In this document: positions 50,039 through 59,463 of the stretch, piece after piece
Layout of the letters: each line of letters opens with the position of its first letter
Position numbering within the stretch: the first letter of the stretch is position 1
Origin: Hyphomicrobiales bacterium
GTDB lineage: Bacteria > Pseudomonadota > Alphaproteobacteria > Rhizobiales > Beijerinckiaceae
Direction of reading: 5' to 3'
DNA: 64,000 nucleotides
Assembly: GCA_027483945.1 (NCBI GenBank)
Contig: JAIXTM010000009.1
Span: 186,001 to 250,000 of the forward strand
The notes under the pieces: generated by a model
Seen by the model: the letters and a program-made list of their open reading frames with translations, nothing else
What the model was told of the DNA's origin: nothing
Databases searched by the model: none
Position numbers and translations under genes: made by a program

Positions 50039-51235
50039 TCAGGCCGCCCGGTCGAGCAGCTTCTTGGCCCGGGCTTCTAGGTCGAGCCGTGCGTCCTGGT
50101 GTGGCTTGTCACGCGCGACCGCCGTGATGCCTTGGACAAAGTCGAAGACGGAAACGGGCTTGCGGCCTTCCTCGGCGAGCACCGTCTCGATGATCTTCGT
50201 CGTCTCGGCCTTGCCAAAGCCGCGCTTCCTGAGGAACTCGGTCCTGTCCTCGTCGGTGCGCGCGACGATGCGTTCGCGCGCCTGACGGATGCCGTTGATG
50301 AAGGGCTGGGGCGAGGAGTTGGCGAAACGGGTGAGCGCCGGCGCCGCCTCGTGCGCGAAGCGCGAGGCGGCGTACTTCGAGTGCCGGATGGTGATCTCCT
50401 CGAAGTCCTCCACGCCCCAGAGGTTGCGGTTCTGGCAGACGGCGCGGAGATAGAAGCTCGCGATGCCGAGCGTCTTCGCGCCCACTTCCGAGTTCCAGCA
50501 ATAGAAGCCGCGAAAGTAGAGGTCGGGCGAGCCGTCGGGCAGGCGTCCTGCCTCGATCGGGTTCAGGTCGTCGACCAGGAACAGGAAGACGTCGCGGTCG
50601 GACGCGTAAAGCGTGGTCGTGTCCTGCGTGATATCGACCAGCGGGTTGTAGACGCCCGTCGACCAGTCGAGCACGCCCGGCACCTTCCACCGCGTGTCGC
50701 CCGTGCCGTTGCCGGCGATCCGCTGCACGGCCGCGACCAGCTCATGGTCGTAGATGCGGCCATAGTCGGGGCCGGTGACGGCGCGCAGCTCCGCACGCCC
50801 GTCGTTGGTTTCGAGCGTCTTTACCTGCTCGGCGCGGTGGGAGGTGAGGCCGTACTGGAGATTGATGCCGGCGAGCGGAGCGGGCAATTGGCGCAGGTAC
50901 GCGGCCGGGGCGCCGACGAGGGCGGCCAGCTGGCCGAAGCTCCAGTGAGTGGGGGCGATCGGCTGGTCCGAGCCTGGCAGCACGAGGGCGAGCCGCTCTG
51001 TGTCGCTGCGCTCAGCCTCGACGCGCACGGCCGCGCTCTCGACAGTGCGCGTGCGGCTGCGCTCGGCGCGGCCCTTCACCGCCGCCATCAGCTCGGACAA
51101 GGACAGGTAGCGCTCGTCGGCCGGGCGGCTGAACCACTCGGACGATACTCGCCCGACGCGTTCACCGCGGCTGACATCGACACGGTAGCCGCCCCGCGGA
51201 TCGGGGCGGGCTTCCAGAACCTCAACATTGGTCAT
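50039..51235 (-). CDS. DUF932 protein (phage/plasmid-related)
   Basis: A 398-aa protein with DUF932 motifs: SFGQLAALVGAPAAYLRQLP, NLQYGLTSHRAEQVKTLE, AVTGPDYGRIYDHELVAAVQ, SDRDVFLFLVDDLNPIE and GFYCWNSEVGAKTLGIASFYLRAVCQNRNLWG. DUF932 proteins are common in phages, plasmids and ICEs; related LGT-type proteins may influence DNA replication or recombination. It lies upstream of the ParB-like gene on the same strand, each with its own similar leader. Confidence 0.9.
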   Translation of the reverse strand: MTNVEVLEARPDPRGGYRVDVSRGERVGRVSSEWFSRPADERYLSLSELMAAVKGRAERSRTRTVESAAVRVEAERSDTERLALVLPGSDQPIAPTHWSFGQLAALVGAPAAYLRQLPAPLAGINLQYGLTSHRAEQVKTLETNDGRAELRAVTGPDYGRIYDHELVAAVQRIAGNGTGDTRWKVPGVLDWSTGVYNPLVDITQDTTTLYASDRDVFLFLVDDLNPIEAGRLPDGSPDLYFRGFYCWNSEVGAKTLGIASFYLRAVCQNRNLWGVEDFEEITIRHSKYAASRFAHEAAPALTRFANSSPQPFINGIRQARERIVARTDEDRTEFLRKRGFGKAETTKIIETVLAEEGRKPVSVFDFVQGITAVARDKPHQDARLDLEARAKKLLDRAA

Positions 51236-51242
51236 CTCGGGT

Positions 51243-51294
51243 CTCCCGCGACGGGCCTGCCGGGAGCCTCTCTCTCGACCCTCGACCCGTCACG
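51243..51294. repeat. Shared leader, copy upstream of the DUF932 gene
   Basis: Near-identical partner of 49873-49922, at the same distance from the following ATG. This suggests a transferred or duplicated promoter/5'UTR module shared within the ICE accessory genes. Confidence 0.7.
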
Positions 51295-51469
51295 GCGACA
51301 GCCGCCGTCCTCTTCCTCTCGGGGCGTTGCGGGGTATCCCCGCAGAAGGGGTCGGGCTCGGCCGCAGGGGAAGGCTTTCCCCTCAACTCCCGATTTTCTT
51401 CAAGCCCGCCGATCCGTATCGTCGGGCCTACGAAAACTTGGGCCAGGGCAGTGCAACCTCTGTTCTCTG

Positions 51470-51815
51470 ACCAAAGGCCAGGTGGCGACCGGCATCGCCA
51501 ATCTCGTGGTCTGGTCGCAACTGTTCGAGAAGCAGCGTCGCGTGGTGCTTGCGGCTGGTATGCTGGGGATTGACGGTCGCGTCCGGCACGAGGGCGACGT
51601 GGTCCACGTCGTCGCCACGCCTGCATGACCTGTCGGCGCTGCTCGGCAGCGTCTACGATCGGGAGGCCGCTTTTCCGCTGCCGCATGGCTGGGGGACGAG
51701 GCCAGGCGCGGCGGCGGTCCGGACGTGCGCGACACACACACCCGGCGAAGGTGCGCGACATCTACGTCCGCGCTCTCTCGCTGGGAGCGATCCGGACAGG
51801 GCCCGGGATTTCCGT
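51470..51815 (+). pseudogene. dnaE2: 3' remnant of dnaE2 (imuC, error-prone DNA polymerase)
   Basis: Pieces of the DnaE2 C-terminus appear in order but in different frames: ATGIANLVVWSQLFEKQRR and VVLAAGMLGIDGRVRHEGDV in one, then RLHDLSALLGSVYDREAAF and FPLPHG after a +1 shift near 51618, then VRDIYVRALSLGAI and ARDFR at the end. This is the end of an imuA-imuB-dnaE2 mutagenesis cassette, left behind after deletion. No start or upstream part remains; the rest of the 51295-51834 gap holds nothing recognisable. Confidence 0.8.
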
Positions 51816-51834
51816 TACGGCGACTTGTCCAAGT

Positions 51835-54800
51835 TCAACCCGTCCATAGATCATCGGGGCCAAGATAGCTAAGATCAAGCTGCGTTGGGTTCTGCGCGAC
51901 GCTCGCGCGCAACAAGCCTCGGCGACGAGGGTTGAGCGGATGCGGCAGCAAGCCCATCGGCTGGCCATCAGACGACAGGATAAGCGGCTGCCCGTTGTGA
52001 TGCTGGACGTGGAGCGGCGAGCCGGTCGGCGCTGCTCCCGCGAACCATTTGACATTCCCGACATAGGCGCGTTCGGCCCAGGTTCGGTTATCGGCTGGCT
52101 CGAACTCTTGCACGAAGTCGAGCCACATAGCCCTGGTTTCCGCCGTCGGCCAATCGGGCTGAGCCGACCACAGCGCCATTTCGGGCGTGCGCAGCCAGGC
52201 TCGCAGTTCGGCTCCTGTTGTGAAAGTGGCACCAGTGCCGGTGACGGCCTTGATCGCTGCGAGCCGTGAGTTGAAGCCAGCCTGGATGAGGATTGACGCG
52301 GAGCGGTTCAATGTTCCGGTTTCGACGGCCGGCACAGCGAGCCCAAGCTCATGGTCTTCCAAAAGCAGGTCGAACATTCCGATCTTGTCGCCATTGGCGG
52401 CGGCCCGCACGCGGATCGCCTCCATCGCCCAAGGCAAGCGATAGACCAGACCGCCTTCGACGAACTGTAGGGTTTCCGACGATCGGGCCGCGCCAAGCGC
52501 AGCGAGCGGCTGACCGAGCAGCCACGCTCGAAGGATGGCGCGCCAGTTTGCCGGTAAGGGGTCAGGCGTGAACGGATAGAAGGCGAACACGCGCTCGGCG
52601 AGCTCCATGATGGCCGTGATCGCGCCTTCAGCGTCGCCCGCCAACAGGCTTCCGTTGGCCTGAATAAGAAGCAGGTTCGCGTCAGCCGCGATAGCATCAA
52701 GGGCGTGGCCGGTCGTCAAGCCGATCCCTGCAAGGAAATAGCCGCGCCGCCGGGCGGCCGTCGATTGGCTCCAGATCAGCCGGCTGCGCGATAATAAGCC
52801 AGCCTTAAGCACCTGCTGAATTGGCCCGTCCTGTCGCTGAAGCCGGCGATGCCACAGCGACGACTGAAGAATGTCGTCCAGCGCGGCCTCGATACCGTCG
52901 TCGGGAATGTCATTCTCGCCGATCAGGCTGAGGATCGCCGTGTCGAGCGTCGCCACGTGCCGCTCCCAATCCGCGAGTGCGCGCTCCCGGTCTTCGGGCT
53001 TTTCGTTGGCGACTTCGGGGAAAGACCAAGCCGCCGCATTGTTCAGGACATGTTCGGTTAGCGCATTCAGATCTCCGCCGATCCGCGCCCGCATCCGCTT
53101 GAGCAGCTCCGCGACCAAGCGAACGAGACCGCTTTCCATTTCGCGTGCGCCGAGGTCGTTGATGAGCGCCTCCCACGCCCGCCGCTTCTTCGCGATGTCG
53201 TCGAACATCGGAAAGAGGACGATGCCCTCGACGTCGACATAGGCGCGGCCGGCGCGGCCGATGACATTCTTGAATTCGCTGATTTCTATGCGCTCGCCGC
53301 TGCGGTGAAGCGAATGCATGACCACGGCCGTCGCAGACAAGTTCAGTCCCTGGGCGAGGGTCGGTGAGGAAATGGTGACCTTGAGGACGTTCTCGCGCAA
53401 CAGGCGCTCAATTTCCTTGCGATAGGCGGTCGGCAGCGCGCCATGATGCAGAGCCACACCGAGGCGCAAACATTTGAGGATCGCGCTGTCGGTGCCGAGC
53501 CATTCTTCGCCGAGCGCGATCGCGGTGTTGAGAATGTTAGGATCTGCGTCGAGCAGCGATCGCAAGGCGCCGCGCTCGTGAAGGTCGACGATGACATCTG
53601 CAAACGGTTCGACGCTGCGCCGCTGCGGACAGAAGATCAGCACCGTCTGTCCGTCGTCGACGAGCCGCCACGCGGTCGCAAGACAGAGCTCTCGCTGGTT
53701 GTCCGGGAAAAGGCGCGTCCGAAATCGCCTCGGCGGGACGCGATCCGGCGGCACGACGCCTGTCAAGAACCGCTGCACCCAGGGCCGCTCGTCGCCGACC
53801 CGTAGATTGAGCCGTGCGTTTGGTGAGGTCCAAACGACCTCACCGAAGCGCAAGCGGGTCGGCCGCCAATCGTTCTTGATCAGCCCGCCGGGGTGGTCTC
53901 GGCGCAGCCAGGCGGCGAAATCATCGAGCTGATCGCCATCGGGTAGGATCGCCGAAAGGCAGACAATTCGACGCGCCTGCGCATCGCCGCGGCGCAGCAG
54001 CCGCTGGATCTGGACCTCGTAGCGAACTTCCCGTTCGTTTGGGCCGATCATGTGCCCCTCGTCGAACACCAGCAGGCCGACGTCATCAAGAAGCGAAGGG
54101 TCGTTGCGAAGCGCGAAATCGAGCTTCTCGGGCGTCGCGACGACGATGTCGCGGTCGCGGATCGCGTCCTCATCGAAGCCGCTCACCCCAATGCTGCCGT
54201 AGAGCGCCGAGACGGTCTTGCCGAGCGGCCCGAAGGTCCGCTGCAGCGTGGTCTCGGTCTGCGCCGACAAGGCGCGCAGCGGTGTGACGAACACGACGCG
54301 TTTGCCGCCCGCGAGACAACGAAGGATGCACAGCTCGGCAATGCGTGTCTTGCCAGCGCTTGTCGGCAGCGACACCACGAGATCATCGGATTCGTCGACG
54401 GCGCGAGCCGCGGCTTCCGTCTGGGACGGCCAAAGGTCGATCTCCGCCTTAGCACGCCTCTGCAGTGTCGCGATGAAGATCTGACGCAGCCGGGGCCAGT
54501 CGGCCGCGATTCCGCCCGTGGGCTGAAGGGGCACCCGCACATGGAAGGTGCTTGACCAGAGGTCTGAGAGGAGATGGATGGCAACGCGATGCGCCCACCA
54601 CTGCGGCAGTAGGTTCATTTCGCTGCAGATCGCGAGATTGAGGCGTAGCCGCTCCAGAGCCTGATCGACCAAAGGCCGCTCACCGCGTTCAAGCGCGAGC
54701 AGGAAGAGCGATAGGGCGGACATGAAGGCGTCCGTCAGGGCAACGTCGAGCCCTTCGAAGAGGAAGTCGTTGGCGCCTTCGCCCGCGTCGGCGGCCCCTT

Positions 54801-55359
54801 TCGCTTGATCGAGCCGAGCTTGAATGCCAGCGGCGATCCGCTGGTCACTGCCTTCGCCTGAGGCTCGATAGCCGAGAACGCTCTCGCGCAGGGCAGCAAA
54901 GTTGCGTCGCATCAACAGCGCCAAGATCCGCTCGACCGGCGAAAAGTTCTCGTCGGCCGCAACGATCGCCAATAGGGAATAGGCCCGCGCTGAGAGGTGC
55001 GCGAGATGATACGCTGCGGCGGCCATGACGAAGTGGAAGTCCCGATCGACCTCCTGGCGGTTGCCTTTCGCCATGACGGCCTCGAGTGCGGTGGCCGCTT
55101 GCTCGAACGCGGTACGGGCCTGAGCTGGATCGCCGTTGAGCTCGCGAAGACGAAGACCAAGGCCGAGAAGGGCGTAGGCGTAGGAGTGCAGATCGTAGCT
55201 GAGCTGTGGCGCGAACGCTGGCGCGTCGGGCGGAAGGGCACCATCGCGCCAGATGATGGCGCGGGCCTCACCTCGAGCGATCAGCCTGCCCCGGAAGCCG
55301 GCGGTCGCCGCTTCCGCGATATCGGCGGCGATGGCGTCAGGGGTTGTTGGCATCGGCAA
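51835..55359 (-). CDS. hamB: Hachiman-like helicase HamB (Ski2-like SF2)
   Basis: An 1174-aa DExH helicase. A helical N-terminal domain (1-300) precedes the SF2 core: LPTSAGKTRIAE (331-342), VTPLRALSAQ, VATPEKLDF, FDEGHMIG (DEGH at 433-436), LSAILPD, HHGALPTAYR, SSPTLAQGLNLSA and VIGRAGRAY (about 695-703). The order is Ski2/Hel308-like. The start overlaps the hamA stop by about 20 bp. In Hachiman the HamB helicase surveys DNA and releases the HamA nuclease. The large N-terminal domain is longer than in most helicases. Confidence 0.82.
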   Translation of the reverse strand: MPMPTTPDAIAADIAEAATAGFRGRLIARGEARAIIWRDGALPPDAPAFAPQLSYDLHSYAYALLGLGLRLRELNGDPAQARTAFEQAATALEAVMAKGNRQEVDRDFHFVMAAAAYHLAHLSARAYSLLAIVAADENFSPVERILALLMRRNFAALRESVLGYRASGEGSDQRIAAGIQARLDQAKGAADAGEGANDFLFEGLDVALTDAFMSALSLFLLALERGERPLVDQALERLRLNLAICSEMNLLPQWWAHRVAIHLLSDLWSSTFHVRVPLQPTGGIAADWPRLRQIFIATLQRRAKAEIDLWPSQTEAAARAVDESDDLVVSLPTSAGKTRIAELCILRCLAGGKRVVFVTPLRALSAQTETTLQRTFGPLGKTVSALYGSIGVSGFDEDAIRDRDIVVATPEKLDFALRNDPSLLDDVGLLVFDEGHMIGPNEREVRYEVQIQRLLRRGDAQARRIVCLSAILPDGDQLDDFAAWLRRDHPGGLIKNDWRPTRLRFGEVVWTSPNARLNLRVGDERPWVQRFLTGVVPPDRVPPRRFRTRLFPDNQRELCLATAWRLVDDGQTVLIFCPQRRSVEPFADVIVDLHERGALRSLLDADPNILNTAIALGEEWLGTDSAILKCLRLGVALHHGALPTAYRKEIERLLRENVLKVTISSPTLAQGLNLSATAVVMHSLHRSGERIEISEFKNVIGRAGRAYVDVEGIVLFPMFDDIAKKRRAWEALINDLGAREMESGLVRLVAELLKRMRARIGGDLNALTEHVLNNAAAWSFPEVANEKPEDRERALADWERHVATLDTAILSLIGENDIPDDGIEAALDDILQSSLWHRRLQRQDGPIQQVLKAGLLSRSRLIWSQSTAARRRGYFLAGIGLTTGHALDAIAADANLLLIQANGSLLAGDAEGAITAIMELAERVFAFYPFTPDPLPANWRAILRAWLLGQPLAALGAARSSETLQFVEGGLVYRLPWAMEAIRVRAAANGDKIGMFDLLLEDHELGLAVPAVETGTLNRSASILIQAGFNSRLAAIKAVTGTGATFTTGAELRAWLRTPEMALWSAQPDWPTAETRAMWLDFVQEFEPADNRTWAERAYVGNVKWFAGAAPTGSPLHVQHHNGQPLILSSDGQPMGLLPHPLNPRRRGLLRASVAQNPTQLDLSYLGPDDLWTG

Positions 55360-56116
55360 TCACTCGATCGTAGACCGCGCCGATGAAGGCGCCGTGTCCT
55401 TCCACGTGCAGTCCAATGCCCCACTGATTTATGGGGCCAGGATAGGCCTGAAGGGATGCGGTCAGCAGCGCGTCTGGGGCATTGCCGGAGAATGTGAAAA
55501 GCAGATGCCGGACGCTTTGCGGCGGGATGCCATGCTTCAACAGCGCGTCGTCGATAGCATCGGCTAGCGGAAGATTGTCGAGTTCGAGAAGGCGCGCCGA
55601 GATGTAGGACAGAGCGTGCGCTGAGGGCAGACCGCCATCTTTGTCGAGCGCGGTGCGCGCGTCGGTGAGTACCTGCGCGGTGAGCGCGGCGCGGCTCTTC
55701 GCTTCAGTCTTGAGGAACTGAAGGCGTTGCGATTGAGCATCCTGCATTATCCCAATCACGTCGTCGCCGCGCATCGCCATGTTGCGATGGTCTTTCCAGC
55801 GGAGCCGTTTGATCGGCGCGTGGTAGCCACCACTATGGGCATCGATCCATTCGGTCGCGTAGATCTCGCCTAGGTCGCCTGAGCGGATCGCCTTGGTCGT
55901 CGGCAACTTGCCTTCAATGAGCGCCGCGGCCAGTGGCTTGCCGAGCCGCGCGAGCGCGCGTGCCACCTGCTCCTCGGATGCATAGTGGGCAGGGACAATG
56001 GCTGACGTCGCCTGGATGCCGGTGGCGATACTTGCGGCCTGCACGGTCATCACCCTGCGCAGGTGGTTTCCCACGGGCAGATCAACTGTCAGACACCAAT
56101 CATTGAACTGCGCCAA
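55337..56116 (-). CDS. hamA: Hachiman-like effector nuclease HamA (DUF1837)
   Basis: A 259-aa DUF1837 protein. Candidate PD-(D/E)XK residues are in order (numbered from the GTG at 56122): Glu86 in SGDLGEIYATEW, Asp120-Asp121 in MRGDDVIGI and Glu140-x-Lys142 in LKTEAKSR. This is the nuclease pattern of HamA/AbpA. A TTG at 56116 has better spacing from GGGAGGA than the GTG at 56122, so I use it; either way only two residues differ. It overlaps hamB and lies 12-18 bp after the Mrr-like gene, forming one operon. Confidence 0.82.
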   Translation of the reverse strand: MAQFNDWCLTVDLPVGNHLRRVMTVQAASIATGIQATSAIVPAHYASEEQVARALARLGKPLAAALIEGKLPTTKAIRSGDLGEIYATEWIDAHSGGYHAPIKRLRWKDHRNMAMRGDDVIGIMQDAQSQRLQFLKTEAKSRAALTAQVLTDARTALDKDGGLPSAHALSYISARLLELDNLPLADAIDDALLKHGIPPQSVRHLLFTFSGNAPDALLTASLQAYPGPINQWGIGLHVEGHGAFIGAVYDRVIADANNP

Positions 56117-56134
56117 CCTCACTCCTCCCGGTCA

Positions 56135-56938
56135 TCAAGGAAAGAGGTCGCGGAGGCGAATAAACGGCGATCCGGTTTCAGCGGCCCGGCGCACCTTGCG
56201 CTCGAGAACGCTCGCAAGTGGAATTTCGCGGTCGAGCATCTCGTACAGGTCGAGGCCGTCAACGCAGATAACGCGCTTGCCACGTCCAAAAGCCGCGAGG
56301 CCCTCTTCAGTAAACCCGCTGTTGCTGACAAACAGCCCGCGGGTCCATGCAGCCTTCTGCTCGATCTTGCCGTGGAAGGTGTGCAGATCGGCGACGCCGA
56401 TCGGCTGGCCCTGCCACTTCGCCTCGAGCAGGTAGATTTCGCTCGCGAGCTGAAAGCTGCCGTCGATCTGCTCGCCGCGCAGCCGAAAGGGCTCTTGCGC
56501 GGCCAGGCCGAAGGCGTCGAACAGCCTTTTAAGGAAAGCCTCGAAAGCGTAGCCGCGTGCCTGCGGCGCAAGCGAGGACACCTGGATAAGCTCTGCCTTG
56601 AATTTTGCGATGGTCTGGCGATCAACAGCGGCGGCTTGCTGGGCGGCCGTCGTTTGTGATGACGCCGTGCCACCCGACAATCGGCTGATCAGCCCGAGAT
56701 AACGCGTCTCAGCATTGCTGACGGGATCTGCGTCGCCAGAGCGAGCGAGGTACTCACGGCGATGTTCCCAGATAGCCGTAAGCGTACGGACGGCAGTTGC
56801 CTCGTCGCAAGTCTGCAAAAAGTAGCGCAGGCGCTTACCCTTCGAGCCTCCGTTTGCGGAGTATTTTGGGTCGTCGATGTTAACCTTGAGCTCGGAGGCA
56901 AAAAAGTCCGCGAAACTCGTGTCGGAAAAATCCAGCAC
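56135..56938 (-). CDS. Mrr-like restriction endonuclease, first gene of the Hachiman operon
   Basis: A 267-aa protein. The C-terminal half is an Mrr_cat PD-(D/E)XK domain: [13 protein letters not shown] (Glu133), EQIDGSF (Asp159), YLLEAKWQG (Glu172, Lys174), then [22 protein letters not shown]. The N-terminal ~110 residues are helical and may bind DNA or a partner. It is directly upstream of hamA on the same strand. Standard Hachiman has only hamA and hamB, so this may be an additional effector or a separate restriction gene. GTG start with GAGG nearby. Confidence 0.82.
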   Translation of the reverse strand: MLDFSDTSFADFFASELKVNIDDPKYSANGGSKGKRLRYFLQTCDEATAVRTLTAIWEHRREYLARSGDADPVSNAETRYLGLISRLSGGTASSQTTAAQQAAAVDRQTIAKFKAELIQVSSLAPQARGYAFEAFLKRLFDAFGLAAQEPFRLRGEQIDGSFQLASEIYLLEAKWQGQPIGVADLHTFHGKIEQKAAWTRGLFVSNSGFTEEGLAAFGRGKRVICVDGLDLYEMLDREIPLASVLERKVRRAAETGSPFIRLRDLFP

Positions 56939-57085
56939 AAAGCCGGGACCTCGGACGAACGCGACGAGGTCGTCAACAAGTCTCAGATCAATGGAGCGGA
57001 TCGAGCTAATGGCTTGTCCTCAAGTGAAAAGCGGGCCGAATACGGTGGTGTTTGAAGCTGAAGCCCACGACATTACAACCATCAC

Positions 57086-57997
57086 GTGAAGTCGGTTTTG
57101 GGAGACGCGGGCGAAGCAGACGCTCCGGGTAAGTCCGAGGCGAGGGCGGGGGGCGGAGTGAACCAGGAGGCGAAGAGGGTCAGTGCCAGCTTCGAGGCGA
57201 CCGACGACCTGCTGTGGCAGGCCGTGGCCGGACGGTTGCCGACGCTCGGCGCCGTCACGCTGGCCCGGTCTGGCCGGATCGGGCCGCTGGTCGAACTGGC
57301 GACCGCGGTGGCGGCCCTGCCCGACGCCTATAGCGCCGTGACGGTCGAGCCGCCCGTATTTCATCAGATCAATCGCGCACTTCGGGAGGGAACGGTCAGC
57401 GGCGCGGGCGCCCGTGATCGAGCGGGCGTGTTCCCGCTGTCGCGCCACGACGCGGAGGGTGATGGGCCCGAACGTCTGGTTTGGGATCAGTGGGCCAAGC
57501 ATGCTGAGAACGCGGCCCTCGCGGCGGGTCTCGCGCGGGGACTGGCAGCGGGGCTCATGGGCGCCCTCGGCGAGCTGCTGGACAATGTCTTCGAGCATAG
57601 CGGCCGGCCGGAGAGCGGCGTCGTGGCCTATGCCGCGAGCGACGGCGCCTTCGAGTTCGTCGTCGCCGACGCGGGGCGCGGGGTGCTTGCGAGCCTGCGC
57701 GAGAACCCCGAGTTCGTCGGTCTGACGGATTCCGGAACGGCGCTGCGGGTGGCCGCGTCCGACGGCGCGTCGCGACATGCCCGAAGCACGGGGCACGGCT
57801 ACGGCATCGGTCGGTTGTTTCGCGCACTCGCCCATGACGCCGCCGAGTTACGATTTCGCAGCGGCGACCACGCCCTGCGGCTCTGGGGCGACGCCCCGAG
57901 CCTCACTGGGCAGGTGGAGTTGGCGCAGAAGGCCTGGCTGGATGGGCTCACCGTCTCGGTGCGCTGCGCGCCGAATGCGCCGCGTCGGCGGGCGTAG
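57086..57997 (+). CDS. GHKL-type ATPase/histidine-kinase-like protein
   Basis: A 303-aa protein whose C-terminal half is a GHKL ATP-binding domain: N-box GELLDNVFEHS (162-172), G1 ADAGRGV (194-200) and G2 TGHGYGIG (235-242). No phosphoacceptor His domain is visible, so it is closer to SpoIIAB/anti-sigma-like or gyrase-B-like ATPases than to sensor kinases. The first ~90 residues are of unknown fold. GTG at 57086 is the longest start; a GTG at 57158 is possible. It converges with the DUF4417-like gene, overlapping by 150 bp, and is probably part of the same system as the STAS-like protein. Confidence 0.75.
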   Translation: MKSVLGDAGEADAPGKSEARAGGGVNQEAKRVSASFEATDDLLWQAVAGRLPTLGAVTLARSGRIGPLVELATAVAALPDAYSAVTVEPPVFHQINRALREGTVSGAGARDRAGVFPLSRHDAEGDGPERLVWDQWAKHAENAALAAGLARGLAAGLMGALGELLDNVFEHSGRPESGVVAYAASDGAFEFVVADAGRGVLASLRENPEFVGLTDSGTALRVAASDGASRHARSTGHGYGIGRLFRALAHDAAELRFRSGDHALRLWGDAPSLTGQVELAQKAWLDGLTVSVRCAPNAPRRRA

Positions 57998-59116
57998 GCG
58001 CAGGGCGGGCCTGGAGGTCTCATAGGAGGCGCGCACCAGCGCGACATTGTGCGCGAGGAGGTCGTCGATCGGCGCACCCTCGGGGGTCGGGAACTTCACC
58101 CATTTCAGCCGCCCCGATTCGGTCAGATGGGCCCGCCGCCGGCGGATGGTGCGCGAGAAGGCTTCGGTCTCGACCAGGGTGACGTTGGAGAAGTGCCGCC
58201 GCAGCACGTCCAGCTTGCGGCCGCCGCCCCGGATGACGAGCGCGAGCGGCCGGCCGACGCGATCGGCGAGCGCGCAGAGCTGGGCGATATGCCAGTCGAT
58301 CCGCTCGCCCCGGCCGCAGCCGGTCGCGAACTCGAATGCGAGGATCTCGATCTCCGGTCGGTCGGCGATGAGCTCGGCCCACCTGGCGTAGTCGTGCTGG
58401 GTGCGGCCGTTCACGTGCAGGGCGGCCGGTAGGCCCGCCCCCGCCATCTCCGTCCAGGCCAGCAGGATGCGCTTCATGGCGTGGAGGTTGTCAGTGCGCG
58501 GCACGTCCGTCAGGACGCTGTAGTTCGGCGTCGTGACGAGCGTGACGCCGAGCGCCCGCAAGGCGGCCAGGATGGCGGGCCGGTCCTTGAGTTCCCACCA
58601 GCGCTCGATGGGCCCGTCCTTGTCGACGCCGGACACCACGATCGCCGCGCCTTCGGGGATCAGGAACCGCGCCGCGAGGTCGGCACGGGACGCGACGTGC
58701 GGCTTGCCGGTCGCGAGGTTGACTAGCTCGTAGAGCGAGATCGCGACCGCCGGCTCGTCGAGGGTCGCCGCGCGTCCATAACGGTGGTCGACGAAGGGGA
58801 CGATCGCCGGCAGTGGGGGCACGCCATTGGCCACGGCGCGCGGCGCCGTTTCGAAACCGAGACCTTCGACCTCGCGCATCCGGGCCACGAAGGTGCGCGG
58901 ATTGAAACGGCAGACCATGTCGCACTTGGTCTTGTCCCGGCATGAGCAAAGGTCGCGGCAGTCGAGGACGCCGGCGTCGGTGTGGACGCCGCCGCAGCGA
59001 TCGCGTTCGAGGCAGGTCGGGCAGCCCAGCGACGGGGCGTGGCGCGTGGCGTCGTCCCAGAGCCGCCGTGGCTGCGGGAAGTGGCGCGAGGGCTCATGGG
59101 ACGGTCGGCGGTTCAT
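57848..59116 (-). CDS. Cys-rich DUF4417-like protein
   Basis: A 422-aa protein. Residues 32-69 hold eight cysteines (GCPTC, then RCGG, DCRDLCSCRDKTKCDMVCR), which could bind zinc or an Fe-S cluster. The body has the DUF4417-like segment TTPNYSVLTDVPRTDN, then LPAALHVNGRTQHDYARWAEL and ILAFEFATGCGRG, suggesting a TIM-barrel-like enzyme. The C-terminal ~50 residues overlap the convergent GHKL gene and may be less constrained. It is the last gene of the STAS-small-DUF4417 operon (ATGA overlap with the upstream gene). I am not sure of the family and do not know the reaction. Confidence 0.6.
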   Translation of the reverse strand: MNRRPSHEPSRHFPQPRRLWDDATRHAPSLGCPTCLERDRCGGVHTDAGVLDCRDLCSCRDKTKCDMVCRFNPRTFVARMREVEGLGFETAPRAVANGVPPLPAIVPFVDHRYGRAATLDEPAVAISLYELVNLATGKPHVASRADLAARFLIPEGAAIVVSGVDKDGPIERWWELKDRPAILAALRALGVTLVTTPNYSVLTDVPRTDNLHAMKRILLAWTEMAGAGLPAALHVNGRTQHDYARWAELIADRPEIEILAFEFATGCGRGERIDWHIAQLCALADRVGRPLALVIRGGGRKLDVLRRHFSNVTLVETEAFSRTIRRRRAHLTESGRLKWVKFPTPEGAPIDDLLAHNVALVRASYETSRPALRLRPPTRRIRRAAHRDGEPIQPGLLRQLHLPSEARGVAPEPQGVVAAAKS

Positions 59117-59463
59117 TTCACGCTGATCTCCGCGGTGTCGCCGAAGAGCCCCACGCGCTGGAGCACCCCTTCGGCGTAGCCGCCGCCGTCGCGAACGGCA
59201 GTGGTCAGCTCGGGCGAGGGGTTGGCCACCCGACCGATGGCGCGCAGGCCGTCGCTGACGATCAGGCCGTCAGGTGCGCTTTGTACGATCAGCGTGTCGC
59301 CAGCCCTGACGCGGGAGCCGGCGTTCAACTCGGCGGTAACGGTGCGAGCGGCCTCTGACATCGTGAGGTCGAGGAGCGTTGGCACCTTCAGACGGTCGAG
59401 GCCGCCGTTCCAGCGCTTGCGCCAGGACTTGCCGGTCTGCGCACGGATATAGTCGAGGCCCAT
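59113..59463 (-). CDS. Small unknown protein of the STAS/DUF4417 operon
   Basis: A 116-aa protein with motifs GLDYIRAQTGKSWRKRWNGGLDRLK and a beta-rich second half (AELNAGSRVRAGDTLIVQSAPDGLIVSDGLRAIGRV). The overlap with both neighbours (start at the STAS-like stop, stop over the DUF4417-like start) shows co-translation. No family recognised. The beta-rich part could be a small barrel. Confidence 0.7.
   Translation of the reverse strand: MGLDYIRAQTGKSWRKRWNGGLDRLKVPTLLDLTMSEAARTVTAELNAGSRVRAGDTLIVQSAPDGLIVSDGLRAIGRVANPSPELTTAVRDGGGYAEGVLQRVGLFGDTAEISVK

Noticed and set aside
51222-51761. 179-codon minus-strand frame
   Set aside because: Antisense to the dnaE2 remnant and leader repeats; no start or domain.
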